Origin: Bradyrhizobium erythrophlei
GTDB lineage: Bacteria > Pseudomonadota > Alphaproteobacteria > Rhizobiales > Xanthobacteraceae
Direction: 5' to 3'
Length of the DNA: 64,000 nt
NCBI RefSeq assembly: GCF_900129505.1
Contig: NZ_LT670818.1
Location: 3,224,001 to 3,288,000 of the forward strand
This document shows positions 55,547-63,984 of this stretch, piece by piece; positions within the stretch are counted from its first letter, which is position 1, and every line of letters begins with the position of its first letter. Under the pieces are notes generated by a model that saw only the letters and a list, made by a program, of their open reading frames with translations, ran no database searches and was not told the origin of the DNA. The translations under genes and the position numbers were made by a program.

Positions 55547-56491
55547 TCAAGCGCGTTTTTTGGAACGATCCGAGCCTGTCTGTGAGGCGCTGTCGCAAGG
55601 CTCGATGCCGGGGTGACGAATATTCCGAAGATGGGCGGCGAGATTGGCGAAATCATCGGCGCGCGGGTCGCTGCGGCGCCAGACCAGCTCAATCGTCCGC
55701 GAGTAACCGGCCAGCGGCAAAGGCACATATTCGATGCCGTTGATTTCGGTGACCGCCAGTGCCGGCATCAAGGTGCATCCTTCGCTCGCTGCGACCATGT
55801 ATTTCAGGGTCTCTAGACTGGTCGCGTGGCGGTTTGAGGCATCTATCTCGGAGCATGCCGCGATCGCCTGCTCGCGGAGGCAATGGCCTTCTTCAAGCAA
55901 CAGGCGCTCGTTGGCCTCCAGGCCCACCCATCCCATGCCGCGCGGCGATGTGGCCGAATGGCCGCGTGGACACGCCATCACGAAGGGTTCCCGGAACAGA
56001 GCGGCTTCGCTCAACCCCGGTTCGATGACGGGGGCCGAGATGACGACGGCATCGAGGTCACCGCGGATCAGCGCGGCAATTAAATCGTCGGTTCTGCCTT
56101 CGCCGAGGACGAGGGAGAGAGCGGGATAGCGTGCGCGCAGATCGTGGAGGACGTGGGGGAAATAATAGGGTCCGAGCGTCGCTATCGCGGACAGCCGGAG
56201 CTTGCCACCGAAGGGTTCATCGGAGCGGCTGGCGAGGTCGAGGAGGTTGCGGGTCTCAAGCAATATCTTCCGCATTTGATCGACGAGTTGCCGACCTTCA
56301 GCGGTTACGATCAAACGCCGGGTCGTGCGCTCGAAAATGACCGTCTTGAGTCGGGCTTCGAGCTTGCTCACTTGCACGGAGAGGGAGGGTTGGGCGACGT
56401 GACACCGCTCGGCCGCCTTGACGAAGCTGCCAAGCTCCGCAACGGCGACGGCGTATTCAAGATCGCGAAGAGAGAGACCCGAGACATTCAT
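55547..56491 (-). CDS. oxyR: OxyR-type LysR regulator (peroxide sensor)
   Basis: 314-aa LysR regulator. The N-terminal HTH covers LRDLEYAVAVAELGSFVKAA and HVAQPSLSVQVSKLEARL. The sensor domain has GHCLREQAIAAC, where C204 and C213 are nine residues apart, as are the two redox cysteines (C199/C208) of E. coli OxyR. It should therefore form a disulfide with hydrogen peroxide and activate defence genes. It is on the minus strand downstream of katA and ferrochelatase, 92 bases after the latter. A perfect ATAG-N7-CTAT site lies 11 bases upstream of its start, suggesting autoregulation, and another lies upstream of katA. Confidence 0.9.
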   Translation of the reverse strand: MNVSGLSLRDLEYAVAVAELGSFVKAAERCHVAQPSLSVQVSKLEARLKTVIFERTTRRLIVTAEGRQLVDQMRKILLETRNLLDLASRSDEPFGGKLRLSAIATLGPYYFPHVLHDLRARYPALSLVLGEGRTDDLIAALIRGDLDAVVISAPVIEPGLSEAALFREPFVMACPRGHSATSPRGMGWVGLEANERLLLEEGHCLREQAIAACSEIDASNRHATSLETLKYMVAASEGCTLMPALAVTEINGIEYVPLPLAGYSRTIELVWRRSDPRADDFANLAAHLRNIRHPGIEPCDSASQTGSDRSKKRA

Positions 56492-56501
56492 ATGCCGCGA
56501 T

Positions 56502-56516
56502 ATAGGATACCACTAT
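56502..56516 (-). promoter_or_regulatory. OxyR-like operator upstream of oxyR
   Basis: ATAG-GATACCA-CTAT, an exact match to the half-motif of OxyR binding sites (ATAG-N7-CTAT), in the 92-base gap before oxyR. A second ATCCTAT at 56541-56547 mirrors the ATAGGAT of this site. The spacing is wider than the classical tandem site. Confidence 0.65.
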
Positions 56517-56583
56517 TAATAATCAAGGAAGGTTGTGATAATCCTATTTGTGAGGAGGTCATACGCGGGGGCCTTCCGCCACG

Positions 56584-57666
56584 CTAAATCCATCCCTGCA
56601 ATTCGCGGCGGACGATGGTCTCGATGACGCGCATACCGCCGTCACTGGCGTTGAGGCATTGAATCCGAGCAAATTCTTCGCCGCCGCCCTCAAAGAAATA
56701 CCCGGCGTTCTCCTCGCCGATCTCCTCGATCGTCTCCAGGCAGTCCGCTGAGAACCCCGGGGTCAGGACAGCGATGCGCTTCACGCCGCTGGCCGCAAGC
56801 GCTTTCACTGTTTCATCGGTGTAGGGCTTAAGCCATTCGGCCGATCCAAAGCGCGACTGGAACGTGACGATGAACTTGTCCACGGGCAGTCTCAGGCGCA
56901 GGCGGATCAGCTCCCCGGTTCGCTGGCAGTGCTCGTAATAGGGATCGCCCTTGGCCAGCGTCTCAGCCGGCATGCCGTGGAACGAGGCGACAACCACCTC
57001 CGGCTCGAAACCCAGACCATCCCGCCCCTCCGTGATCGAGCGCGATATCTCCTCGATGTAGGAGGTCTCGTCGTAATAGGGAGCGGCCACGCGAAGGACG
57101 GGTTGCCGCCGCATCTTGGCCAGCGCCTCGAACACCTTATCACAGGCCGTTGCGCTCGTGGCAGCGGAATACTGCGGATAGAGCGGCAGGAGCAGGAGCC
57201 GGTCGCATCCCTGATCTGACAATCGGTCGATAGCCGATTTGAGCGATGGATTTCCATATCGCATGCCCCAGTCGACGACGACGTCAACCGAGTTTGGACC
57301 CAGCAGGCCGGCGTCAATCGCTGCCTGCAGTTTCTCGGCCTGCGCGCGCGTGATCGTCTTCAGCGGGCTCTCGTTCAATTCGCGATTCCAGATCGTCTGA
57401 TAGTCTTTCCCCTTGCTGGCCGGGCGGGACGTGAGGATCAACCCGTTGAGAATGAAAAACCAGATCAGCCGCGGCGCTTCGATGACCCTTCGATCCGAAA
57501 GAAACTCCGAGAGATATCGCCGCACCGACCAGTAATCGGTTGCGTCGGGCGTGCCGAGGTTGCTGAGCAGGATGCCGATTTTGCGGGGCGTGATGAAGTT
57601 GACTTGCGGAGGTTGCGAACACACCTCCTTTGTCAGGCTTGCAAGGTTCGTGCTGTGGAAGGTCAT
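56584..57666 (-). CDS. hemH: Ferrochelatase
   Basis: Inserts ferrous iron into protoporphyrin IX, the last step of heme synthesis. 360 aa. The metal-site histidine is in the SFHGMP motif, and the conserved glutamate lies in [13 protein letters not shown]. Also visible are LSNLGTPDA at the N-terminus and [16 protein letters not shown]. The ATG at 57666 follows GAGGCACAC and overlaps the stop of the truncated hemA fragment (ATGA). A start 33 bases upstream is less likely. Placed between katA and oxyR it would supply heme for catalase under peroxide stress. The organism may well have a second hemH elsewhere. Confidence 0.93.
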   Translation of the reverse strand: MTFHSTNLASLTKEVCSQPPQVNFITPRKIGILLSNLGTPDATDYWSVRRYLSEFLSDRRVIEAPRLIWFFILNGLILTSRPASKGKDYQTIWNRELNESPLKTITRAQAEKLQAAIDAGLLGPNSVDVVVDWGMRYGNPSLKSAIDRLSDQGCDRLLLLPLYPQYSAATSATACDKVFEALAKMRRQPVLRVAAPYYDETSYIEEISRSITEGRDGLGFEPEVVVASFHGMPAETLAKGDPYYEHCQRTGELIRLRLRLPVDKFIVTFQSRFGSAEWLKPYTDETVKALAASGVKRIAVLTPGFSADCLETIEEIGEENAGYFFEGGGEEFARIQCLNASDGGMRVIETIVRRELQGWI

Positions 57667-57917
57667 GTGTGCCTCGCAGTAATCGCCATGATTGGGCACC
57701 GAGCGAGATTGGCCTGCCGTTGCGGGGACGGCCGGCGCTTCGCCTTGGGGAGGGTGCCTTCGATCAGGTCGATGCCGTGCATCACGTCGTCGCGCTCAGC
57801 AATGCCGGCCCCGCGCGGGCCATACATGCCGACCGCATGGACCTCATCAATGCAGGTCATGGCGTTGTGGCGCTCGGCCAGATCGCAGATCCCGAAATGA
57901 GCCAGGTAATCGACCAT
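57663..57917 (-). pseudogene. Internal fragment of 5-aminolevulinate synthase
   Basis: 84 codons. The first 60 match the catalytic centre of [25 protein letters not shown], cut here, then [16 protein letters not shown] and IEGTLPKA, whose lysine is the PLP Schiff-base residue of the family. The normal enzyme is about 400 aa, so both the N-terminal half and everything after EGTL.KA are missing. The last 24 residues (KRRPSPQRQ..) are unrelated. The frame is open, has a plausible site (GAAAGGACAC), and ends in an ATGA overlap with hemH, so it may survive as a leader that couples hemH translation. Not an active enzyme. Confidence 0.8.
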
Positions 57918-57952
57918 GGTCAGCGTGTCCTTTCGTCGCTTTGGTGGGAAGA

Positions 57953-57986
57953 CCTGTCCGCACCGAAAGGGGTCAGCGCGGACAGG
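57953..57986. repeat. 9-bp inverted repeat between katA and the hemA fragment
   Basis: CCTGTCCGC and GCGGACAGG are separated by 16 bases. It lies 62 bases after the katA stop and 36 bases before the hemA fragment on the minus strand. It could be an attenuating hairpin between katA and the heme genes or an operator; no T-run follows. Confidence 0.45.
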
Positions 57987-58047
57987 GTGCCAAGGGAGAC
58001 GGCATTGCAGGTGTTGCCGATCTACCCGACGGGCGAGGTTTCAGATG

Positions 58048-59526
58048 TTATTCGGCTGCCTCGGTCACGGGGTTGGGAACGATCCTCGACCGCGCGAGCT
58101 TGTCGATCGCATCGGCCACGCCCTTGCCGTAGGCCGGATCGGCCTGCGTGCAGTTGGCAACGTGACGCTCGACCACCGGCTGGGAAGCGCCATTGATCGC
58201 GCGAGCCGTGTTATCGAACAGCACCTGCCGCTGGGCGGGCGACATCATGCGGAAGAGGTTGCCCGGCTGCGAGAAGTAGTCGGTATCCTCCCGGTGGTTC
58301 CAGCGCGCCACCGCGCCTTCGTTCTTCAACGGCGGCTCCGAGAAATCGGGTTGCGCCTGGAGCGCACCACGGCTGTTCGGCTCATAATGGGTGCCGCGGC
58401 CGCCATTGCCATCGACGCGCATCGCGCCGTCGCGGTGGTAGCTATGGACCGGGCATTTCGGGGCGTTCACCGGAATCTGCGAGTGATTGACGCCGAGCCG
58501 ATAGCGCTGGGTGTCTCCGTAGGAGAATAGGCGGCCCTGGAGCATCTTGTCCGGAGAGAAGCTGATGCCAGGGACGATGTTTGTCGGGGCGAACGCGGCC
58601 TGTTCGACATCCTGGAAGAAGTTTTCCGGGTTGCGATTGAGTTCCATGACCCCGACTTCGATCAGCGGATGGTCCTTTTTCGGCCAGACCTTGGTCAGAT
58701 CGAACGGATTGATCGGATAGTTGTCGGCTTCCTCCTCCGTCATGATCTGCACATAGAGCGTCCACCGCGGGAAATCGCCGCCTTCGATGGCCTCGAAGAG
58801 ATCGCGCATGTGACTCTCGCGATCGCCGCCGATCGCCGCCACCGCTTCGGCATCCGTCATGTTCTGGATGCCCTGCTGCGTGCGGAAGTGGAACTTTACC
58901 CAGAAGCGCTCATTCTGAGCGTTGAAGAAGCTGTAGGTATGGCTGCCGAAGCCGTGCATATGGCGCCAGGTCCTCGGGATGCCGCGCTCGCTCATCACGA
59001 TCGTGATCTGATGCAGCGCTTCCGGCAGCAGCGTCCAGAAATCCCAGTTGTTGTCGGCGCTGCGCATTCCGGTGCGCGGATCGCGCTTAATGGCATGGTT
59101 CAGATCGGGGAACTTCAGCGGGTCTTTGATGAAGAAGACCGGCGTGTTGTTCCCGACGAGATCCCAGTTGCCTTCGTCGGTGTAGAATTTCAGGGCGAAG
59201 CCCCGAATGTCACGTTCGGCATCGGCCGCGCCGCGCTCGCCGGCGACGCTCGAGAAGCGAGCGAACATCTGGGTCTGCTTGCCGACCTCGGCGAAGATCT
59301 TGGCCTTGGTGTAGCGGGTGATGTCGTGTGTCACCGTGAAGGTGCCGAAGGCGCCGGCGCCCTTTGCGTGCATGCGCCGCTCTGGAATCACTTCGCGGTC
59401 GAAGTGGGCGAGCTTCTCCAGGAACCACACATCCTGCAGTAGCGCGGGTCCGCGCGGGCCGGCGGTCATAATGTTGTTGTCGTCAACGACAGGGGCGCCG
59501 AATGCGGTCGTCAGTTTATTACTCAT
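58048..59526 (-). CDS. katA: Monofunctional heme catalase
   Basis: 492-aa small-subunit (clade 3-like) catalase that dismutates hydrogen peroxide. The catalytic histidine is in [12 protein letters not shown] (H53), the distal asparagine region is [11 protein letters not shown], and the proximal heme ligand tyrosine lies in [14 protein letters not shown]. Length is normal for the clade. The ATG at 59526 follows AAAGGAGGCCAGACA; an upstream start at 59592 adds 22 non-homologous residues. It heads the minus-strand cluster katA, hemA fragment, hemH, oxyR. A perfect ATAG-N7-CTAT site lies 113 bases upstream of the start, pointing to OxyR control. Confidence 0.95.
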   Translation of the reverse strand: MSNKLTTAFGAPVVDDNNIMTAGPRGPALLQDVWFLEKLAHFDREVIPERRMHAKGAGAFGTFTVTHDITRYTKAKIFAEVGKQTQMFARFSSVAGERGAADAERDIRGFALKFYTDEGNWDLVGNNTPVFFIKDPLKFPDLNHAIKRDPRTGMRSADNNWDFWTLLPEALHQITIVMSERGIPRTWRHMHGFGSHTYSFFNAQNERFWVKFHFRTQQGIQNMTDAEAVAAIGGDRESHMRDLFEAIEGGDFPRWTLYVQIMTEEEADNYPINPFDLTKVWPKKDHPLIEVGVMELNRNPENFFQDVEQAAFAPTNIVPGISFSPDKMLQGRLFSYGDTQRYRLGVNHSQIPVNAPKCPVHSYHRDGAMRVDGNGGRGTHYEPNSRGALQAQPDFSEPPLKNEGAVARWNHREDTDYFSQPGNLFRMMSPAQRQVLFDNTARAINGASQPVVERHVANCTQADPAYGKGVADAIDKLARSRIVPNPVTEAAE

Positions 59527-59638
59527 TGTCTGGCCTCCTTTGATGGTCCTGGGCTGGCGCCATCGAGGTTCGGTGGTGCCGAACACGACCATAGGAGGCG
59601 ATGATTATTAGAGGAAATATATACTTCCGCGGACTCTT

Positions 59639-59653
59639 ATAGGGTTCTCCTAT
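59639..59653 (-). promoter_or_regulatory. OxyR-like operator upstream of katA
   Basis: ATAG-GGTTCTC-CTAT is an exact ATAG-N7-CTAT match, 113 bases upstream of the katA ATG. The same pattern occurs upstream of oxyR at 56502. A weaker ATAG (59591) lies nearer the gene. The rest of 59527-59906 shows no gene. Confidence 0.65.
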
Positions 59654-59906
59654 GAGTTGGCGCGTTCGCTTACGAAAGCGCACAGATAAGCCATTATATT
59701 CCAGGCGTTGTCTGAATACGCCGCACGAGGCAGGTCACGCCGGAATTCGAGAATTCTCGACCGAACAGGTCGAAAATCCTGGCGGCGTGGAAACCCAGAC
59801 TTGCGCGCGAAGTGACACACAGATTCGGCTGCGAGTATGGCGCTCAACACCAATGCGCGCGTCGGCGGATAAAGAAGCTCGTACTCCGCGATCCCGTGGG
59901 CGTTCC

Positions 59907-60047
59907 GTTGTCGTGTTGTACAATTGCGTCAGAACGCATCAATCCTTGAACAAGGATACGCCAGTTTCTCACCCGGTTCAGCGGATCGGTGTCATAAGTT
60001 CACGTGGTATCCTTGGCGGACTTCATCACCAATACGCTCGCGTTTAG
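59907..60047 (+). pseudogene. C-terminal remnant of a transposase (integrase-core type)
   Basis: The 46-codon tail VVLYNCVRTHQSLNKDTPVS, then RPVQ-like PVQRIGVISS and LGGLHHQYARV, matches the C-terminus of insertion-sequence transposases with YN..RTH.SL...P (recollection of rhizobial elements). Everything N-terminal, including the first catalytic acidic residues, is gone, and I found no inverted repeats around it. An old insertion scar. Confidence 0.65.
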
Positions 60048-60166
60048 GCTTTCGGTACACACAGGATAGTCTGAAAGCGCTTGACCCCAAACGGCCGATT
60101 AGAGAAGCGGACATTTGCCAAAATATCGTCGTCGGCTAAGTGGCATTGCACATTAACGCGTGTTGG

Positions 60167-60814
60167 TCATCCGCACGAATGATCTGACAGAGCTACCTCC
60201 GCTCGACCGCGTAGCGTCACTTCATTTCGTCGAATGTAAATTGAGAGTGCATATCCCGCCGCAATAAATAGGCCCAATGAGATCACGCTCAGTGTTCCGG
60301 AAATCTTGTAAACTTCGGCGCCCACTGCGTAAGCACCGAAGCCGAACAGACACGCCCAGCAGACCCCACCGGCTATATTGAAGAAGAAAAAACGCCGTGC
60401 CGGCATGCTATTGGCGCCCGCAAGCAAAGCCGCAAACATTCGTAGCACTGCAATGAAACGGCCAAAGAACACGACGCCGTTCCCGTACCGAAAAAAAAGA
60501 TATCGGCCGATCAGCAATCGATCCTCATCGAGGCGGATGTACCGACCGTATCTGCGAAGAAACGGCAAGCCAAGCCGACGCCCGACCATGTATCCCAAAC
60601 CGTCCCCGACAATCGCACCTGTTGCAGCTGCTAATACAACGACAACGATGTTGATCTGAGCAGTGGTGGCGGCAAGGAGTGCAGCAGCAACTAGGATTGT
60701 CTCTCCGGGGAGAGGCACGCCGGCACTTTCGAGCGCAACAACACCAAAGATGATCCACGGGCCGTAAGTTGGGATTAAGCTAATCAAGGCATCCGACAAA
60801 GAAGTAAACTCCAT
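60167..60814 (-). CDS. DedA-family membrane protein
   Basis: 215 aa with the DedA/SNARE-associated pattern. It has the re-entrant motif ESAGVPLPGETILVAAALLA near the N-terminus and the central block GDGLGYMVGRRLG. The conserved F.R..P-like loop reads FFGRFIAVLRMFAALLAGANSM, and terminal membrane helices follow. The family is linked to lipid flipping (undecaprenyl phosphate) and membrane homeostasis. The ATG at 60814 begins MEFTSLSDALI; its site is weak, and 60829 is an alternative. It is divergent from the second OxyR-like gene, so the 246-base gap holds both promoters. Confidence 0.85.
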   Translation of the reverse strand: MEFTSLSDALISLIPTYGPWIIFGVVALESAGVPLPGETILVAAALLAATTAQINIVVVVLAAATGAIVGDGLGYMVGRRLGLPFLRRYGRYIRLDEDRLLIGRYLFFRYGNGVVFFGRFIAVLRMFAALLAGANSMPARRFFFFNIAGGVCWACLFGFGAYAVGAEVYKISGTLSVISLGLFIAAGYALSIYIRRNEVTLRGRAEVALSDHSCG

Positions 60815-61014
60815 CTTTTGAGGTCCCATATCCGTGTAGACGCACGACCCTCGCGGCGAATTGCCACGATGGTGGATTCGAAATGTTGGCGGTATTTCAT
60901 GGTGCTTCACCAAATGGTGAGATGTTCGCAAGCGACTGATTTATAAGTAGCCGGCGATGGAAAGATCAGCTGCCGGCTCTTATCTAGTGTGTGTGGAGGG
61001 TCCGCCATTCCTGG

Positions 61015-61029
61015 CCATTGGTCCAATGG
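61015..61029. promoter_or_regulatory. Perfect palindrome upstream of the second OxyR-like gene
   Basis: CCATTGG-T-CCAATGG is a perfect 7-bp inverted repeat with one central base, 32 bases upstream of the ATG. Partial repeats of the same words (CATTGG at about 61047 and GATGGCC) follow. It is a candidate autoregulatory operator and could also affect the divergent DedA gene. Confidence 0.5.
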
Positions 61030-61060
61030 ATAAAAACGCACAGCTTCATTGGACATTCCG

Positions 61061-62014
61061 ATGGCCATTCTGCCCAGTCTTCAACAACTCCGCTTTCTGT
61101 GTGCTCTGGCCGAGCAACGCCATTTCGGTCGTGCTGCGGAAAATTGTGCCGTCACCCAATCTACGCTGAGCGGTGGGATCAAGGAACTCGAGGCAAGGCT
61201 GGGCATAACGCTGTTCGAGCGCAGCCAGCGCCAGGTGATGCTGACGCCCTTGGGGAAAGAGATCGCGACGCGCGCCCAGCGCCTGCTGGTCGACGCCGAG
61301 GAGATGGTCGGGTTGGCCCGCAACGCGCAGGAGCCATTGTCCGGGCCGCTCCGGTTCGGGGTAATCCCGACAGTCGGGCCGTATGTCCTGCCCTCGCTGC
61401 TGTCGCATCTGGGCACTGCGCTGCCGAAGCTCAAGCTGTACGTGCGGGAGGCTCCGACCACAGTCCTGCTGGACAAGCTCGCGAGCGGAGAACTCGACAT
61501 TTTGCTGGTGGCCATTCCTTACGGACTTGGCGATGTCGAGGCGATGGAAATGGCGGAAGATCCAATCGTCGTTGCGATGCCGCGCAACCATCCTCTTCGC
61601 AATCACAAAGTGGTAACCCGTGATGACCTGGCGCGTGAGCAACTGCTCCTGATCGAGGACGGGCATTGCCTGCGCAGCCAATCGCTGCAGGCATGTCGGA
61701 TCGTGGATCCGGTGCGCAATGAGGTCTTCCAGGCGACCAGCCTGCGAACGCTTGTCCAGATGGTGGCCGCAGAGCTTGGCATCACACTAATGCCCCAGAT
61801 GGCGGTGGATTCGGAACTCGCTTCAACTCGCAATGTTGTGATTCGCCCGCTCTCTCCAGACAAGCCGTTCCGCACCCTGGTCCTAGCCTGGCGGCCGACC
61901 ACCTCGCGCGGCGCCGAATTCAGGATGCTCGGAAATCTTATCCGAGAGTGTCTGACGGGTACCAAGAGAGCATTTGCGCCTGACCATGACATTGAAGCAC
62001 TGACAGCGCGCTGA
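61061..62014 (+). CDS. Second OxyR-like LysR regulator
   Basis: 317 aa. The HTH includes LRFLCALAEQRHFGRAAENC and VTQSTLSGGIKELEARLG. The sensor domain has DGHCLRSQSLQAC, with C203 and C212 nine residues apart, again the OxyR redox pair. It is closer to canonical OxyR (IEDGHCLR) than the copy beside katA (LEEGHCLR), and the two differ widely elsewhere. No peroxide gene lies downstream. The ATG at 61061 is preferred; a TTG four codons upstream is possible. Its targets may include distant catalase or peroxidase genes. Confidence 0.85.
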   Translation: MAILPSLQQLRFLCALAEQRHFGRAAENCAVTQSTLSGGIKELEARLGITLFERSQRQVMLTPLGKEIATRAQRLLVDAEEMVGLARNAQEPLSGPLRFGVIPTVGPYVLPSLLSHLGTALPKLKLYVREAPTTVLLDKLASGELDILLVAIPYGLGDVEAMEMAEDPIVVAMPRNHPLRNHKVVTRDDLAREQLLLIEDGHCLRSQSLQACRIVDPVRNEVFQATSLRTLVQMVAAELGITLMPQMAVDSELASTRNVVIRPLSPDKPFRTLVLAWRPTTSRGAEFRMLGNLIRECLTGTKRAFAPDHDIEALTAR

Positions 62015-62192
62015 CAGCGTGCCAGGCCGGCATCCATTGTGGCGATACCTGGGTGCTGGCCGGGCGCCATCGGCTGCTCCGATTAATGCCTTCGAAATTT
62101 CCCGTTAGCTATTCGGAGCCGGGCGACCACATGAGGGCCGGGCGAGAAGTTCGATGATCACTGATGGCTCTGCCCGTCGAAAGGAACGATTC

Positions 62193-62699
62193 ATGACTGG
62201 ACGAAAAACGATGATGGTATTGGCAACCGCCCTCCTTGCCGGCTCTCTGCTCGCGACGGGTGCACAGGCACGCGGCGGTGGAGGCGGCGGCGGAGGCGGA
62301 GGTGGCGGTGGCGGCGGACACGGGGGCGGCGGCTTTAGCAGCGGCGGCTTTGGTGGTGGCGGTGGCTTTCACGGAGGCAGCATGGCCGGCTTTGGCGGCG
62401 GCGGCTTCTACAGTGGCGCTTTCGCTGGAGGATTTCACGGTGGCCCCGGCCCCGTCGTTCGAGGATCCAACAATGGCGGCTTCCACGGTTTTGGCCCCGG
62501 TCCCGTCGTTCGAGGATTTCGTGGCCACGACTACGGGGACCACCGCTACGGCTACCGGCCGTATGGCTACTGGAACGACTACGCTTACGACTATCCGTAC
62601 TACGATTCCTACTACGACGACGGCAGTTGCTACGTTCTTCAGCGACGGGTGGACACCGCGCATGGTCGGCGTCTGCAACCCCGCCAGGTATGCGGTTGA
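62193..62699 (+). CDS. Glycine-rich secreted protein (168 aa)
   Basis: A signal peptide (MMVLATALLAGSLLATGAQA, about 7-26) is followed by a nearly pure Gly run with His, Phe and Ser (about 28-90). Then comes a duplicated GPGPVVRG motif (two copies, about 18 residues apart) and a Tyr/Asp-rich region (YGYRPYGYWNDYAYDYPYYD). The C-terminus (CYVLQRRVDTAHGRRLQPRQVC) has two cysteines. The C-terminal pattern resembles small envelope proteins common in rhizobia, which have no known function. The ATG at 62193 follows GAAAGGAACGATTC. It has its own terminator. Confidence 0.75.
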   Translation: MTGRKTMMVLATALLAGSLLATGAQARGGGGGGGGGGGGGGGHGGGGFSSGGFGGGGGFHGGSMAGFGGGGFYSGAFAGGFHGGPGPVVRGSNNGGFHGFGPGPVVRGFRGHDYGDHRYGYRPYGYWNDYAYDYPYYDSYYDDGSCYVLQRRVDTAHGRRLQPRQVCG

Positions 62700-62773
62700 T
62701 CGACCGTCGCGCATCGATGTTGATCGCGGTCTAAAACGTCAACTGACTGCTTAAGCGTCGATTGCCATGAGAT

Positions 62774-62808
62774 GACCTCAGCGTGGTCCTGCGCTGAGGT
62801 CAAGTTTT
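62774..62808 (+). terminator. Rho-independent terminator after the glycine-rich gene
   Basis: A perfect 10-bp stem (GACCTCAGCG / CGCTGAGGTC) with an eight-base loop, followed by AAGTTTTG. It lies 75 bases after the stop codon and also faces the end of the minus-strand FMN reductase gene, so it may serve both. Confidence 0.8.
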
Positions 62809-62876
62809 GCGGGATTCCCCTTCTTCCCATCGGCACAGCAGTAGGCCACTTTTGCCGATCCCGTGCTGACCAGAAC

Positions 62877-63476
62877 TCAGGCTGCCTCGGCGACCCTGTC
62901 GCCGGAGCGGCCTTCCTTGAGCGTGTTGGCCCACCAGACGAGTTCGTCCAGCATCGGCTTGGCGCAGTCGTCGAGGTAGGGATAGTCCGCCATGGACTTG
63001 CCCTCACGCATCATGCCCATCATCTCGATCATGCCGATATGAACGGCGCGCGGGAGCGAGGCCACTTGCGCCGTGGCGAGGATATTCCGCAAATGCTCGA
63101 CGGCGCGGGCTGCGCCGCCCCCGCCATAGCCCAGGAAGGTCGCCGGCTTGCGGTGGATCTCGGACCAAAGATAGTCGAGGGCATTCTTCAGCACGGCCGG
63201 AATGCTGTGGTTGTATTCCGCGGTGACGAAGATGTAGCCGTCAAGGCTGGCGATCTTCTCACCCCAGCGCAGGGCGACTTCGTTCTGCGGCGGCGCAACG
63301 TGCAGCGGCACCTTTTCCTCGAAGAACGGCATGGGATAATCGCGGAGATCGACAATCTCGAAATCGGCGTCATTGCGCTCCTTGGCGATATTGAACAGCC
63401 AGTTCGTCGGGACTTCGCCGAACCGCCCGGGACGGGTCGTGCTGATGATGACGCCGATTTTGGGTCGTTTTTGCAT
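62877..63476 (-). CDS. NAD(P)H-dependent FMN reductase
   Basis: 199-aa flavodoxin-like reductase. The FMN loop ISTTRPGRFGEVPTNWLF is at the N-terminus, with VTAEYNHSIPAVLKNALDYL at about 85-104 and the FMN-contact GYGGGGAARAVEHLR after it. It probably reduces quinones, azo dyes or FMN in the cytosol. The ATG at 63476 follows AGGAAAGCGACT; a GTG 18 bases upstream overlaps that site. An HxlR regulator gene precedes it on the same strand, with a palindromic site in between, so it is probably induced by electrophiles or quinones. Confidence 0.9.
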   Translation of the reverse strand: MQKRPKIGVIISTTRPGRFGEVPTNWLFNIAKERNDADFEIVDLRDYPMPFFEEKVPLHVAPPQNEVALRWGEKIASLDGYIFVTAEYNHSIPAVLKNALDYLWSEIHRKPATFLGYGGGGAARAVEHLRNILATAQVASLPRAVHIGMIEMMGMMREGKSMADYPYLDDCAKPMLDELVWWANTLKEGRSGDRVAEAA

Positions 63477-63561
63477 AGTCGCTTTCCTAGACACTCACGA
63501 TTGGTAAGCCACCATGTTGTGGTAACCCCGGTGGGCGCAAGATCGCACTTTTTCCGCAGTG

Positions 63562-63579
63562 ACTTACCCGCCAGTAAGT
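63562..63579 (-). promoter_or_regulatory. Likely HxlR operator upstream of the FMN reductase gene
   Basis: ACTTAC-CCGCCA-GTAAGT is a perfect 6-bp inverted repeat with a six-base spacer, 86 bases upstream of the reductase ATG and just after the HxlR gene. HxlR-family regulators (YodB and relatives) are known to bind this kind of site. Confidence 0.6.
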
Positions 63580-63591
63580 GAGGTCGCGGCT

Positions 63592-63984
63592 TTAATCGTC
63601 GACGACGGCGCTATCCTCGTGAGATTGCTCTCGAAGTCGCTCGCGCGCCTCGTCGATGTCGGTCTGGTTCTCCATCACCCACCTACCGATCGGGGCCAGC
63701 GCAAGCTTGAGCGAGCGCCCGCGGTCGGAAAGTTCGTATTCGACCCGCGGCGGAATCGTGAGGTGGACTGTCCGGATCAGGATCCCTTCGTGCACGAGAT
63801 TTCGCAGCGTAACGGTCAACATGCGCTCGGAGATGCCATTGACCGCCCGGTGCAATTCCGTGAAGCGCATCCGCCGGTCGCCGAGCACCATCAGAAGCAG
63901 GATTGTCCATTTGTCACCGACCCGCGCCAGGATGTCTCTGGCCCGGCGGCAATCAGCGGGAAGTTGTTGGGGTTCAATGGTCAT
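63592..63984 (-). CDS. HxlR-family transcriptional regulator
   Basis: 130-aa winged-helix regulator. It has the family block GDKWTILLLMVLGDRRMRFTELHR at about 23-46, then GISERMLTVTLRNLVHEGILIR and the wing VEYELSDRGRSL. A conserved cysteine near the N-terminus (ADCRRARDIL, about C12) corresponds to the one used by YodB-type sensors of quinones and aldehydes. It lies directly upstream of the FMN reductase gene on the same strand. The window ends 16 bases before its start, so its promoter is not fully visible. Confidence 0.88.
   Translation of the reverse strand: MTIEPQQLPADCRRARDILARVGDKWTILLLMVLGDRRMRFTELHRAVNGISERMLTVTLRNLVHEGILIRTVHLTIPPRVEYELSDRGRSLKLALAPIGRWVMENQTDIDEARERLREQSHEDSAVVDD

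Noticed and set aside
57953..57986. Inverted repeat after katA considered as a Rho-independent terminator
   Set aside because: No T-run on the minus strand and a 16-base loop; listed only as a repeat.
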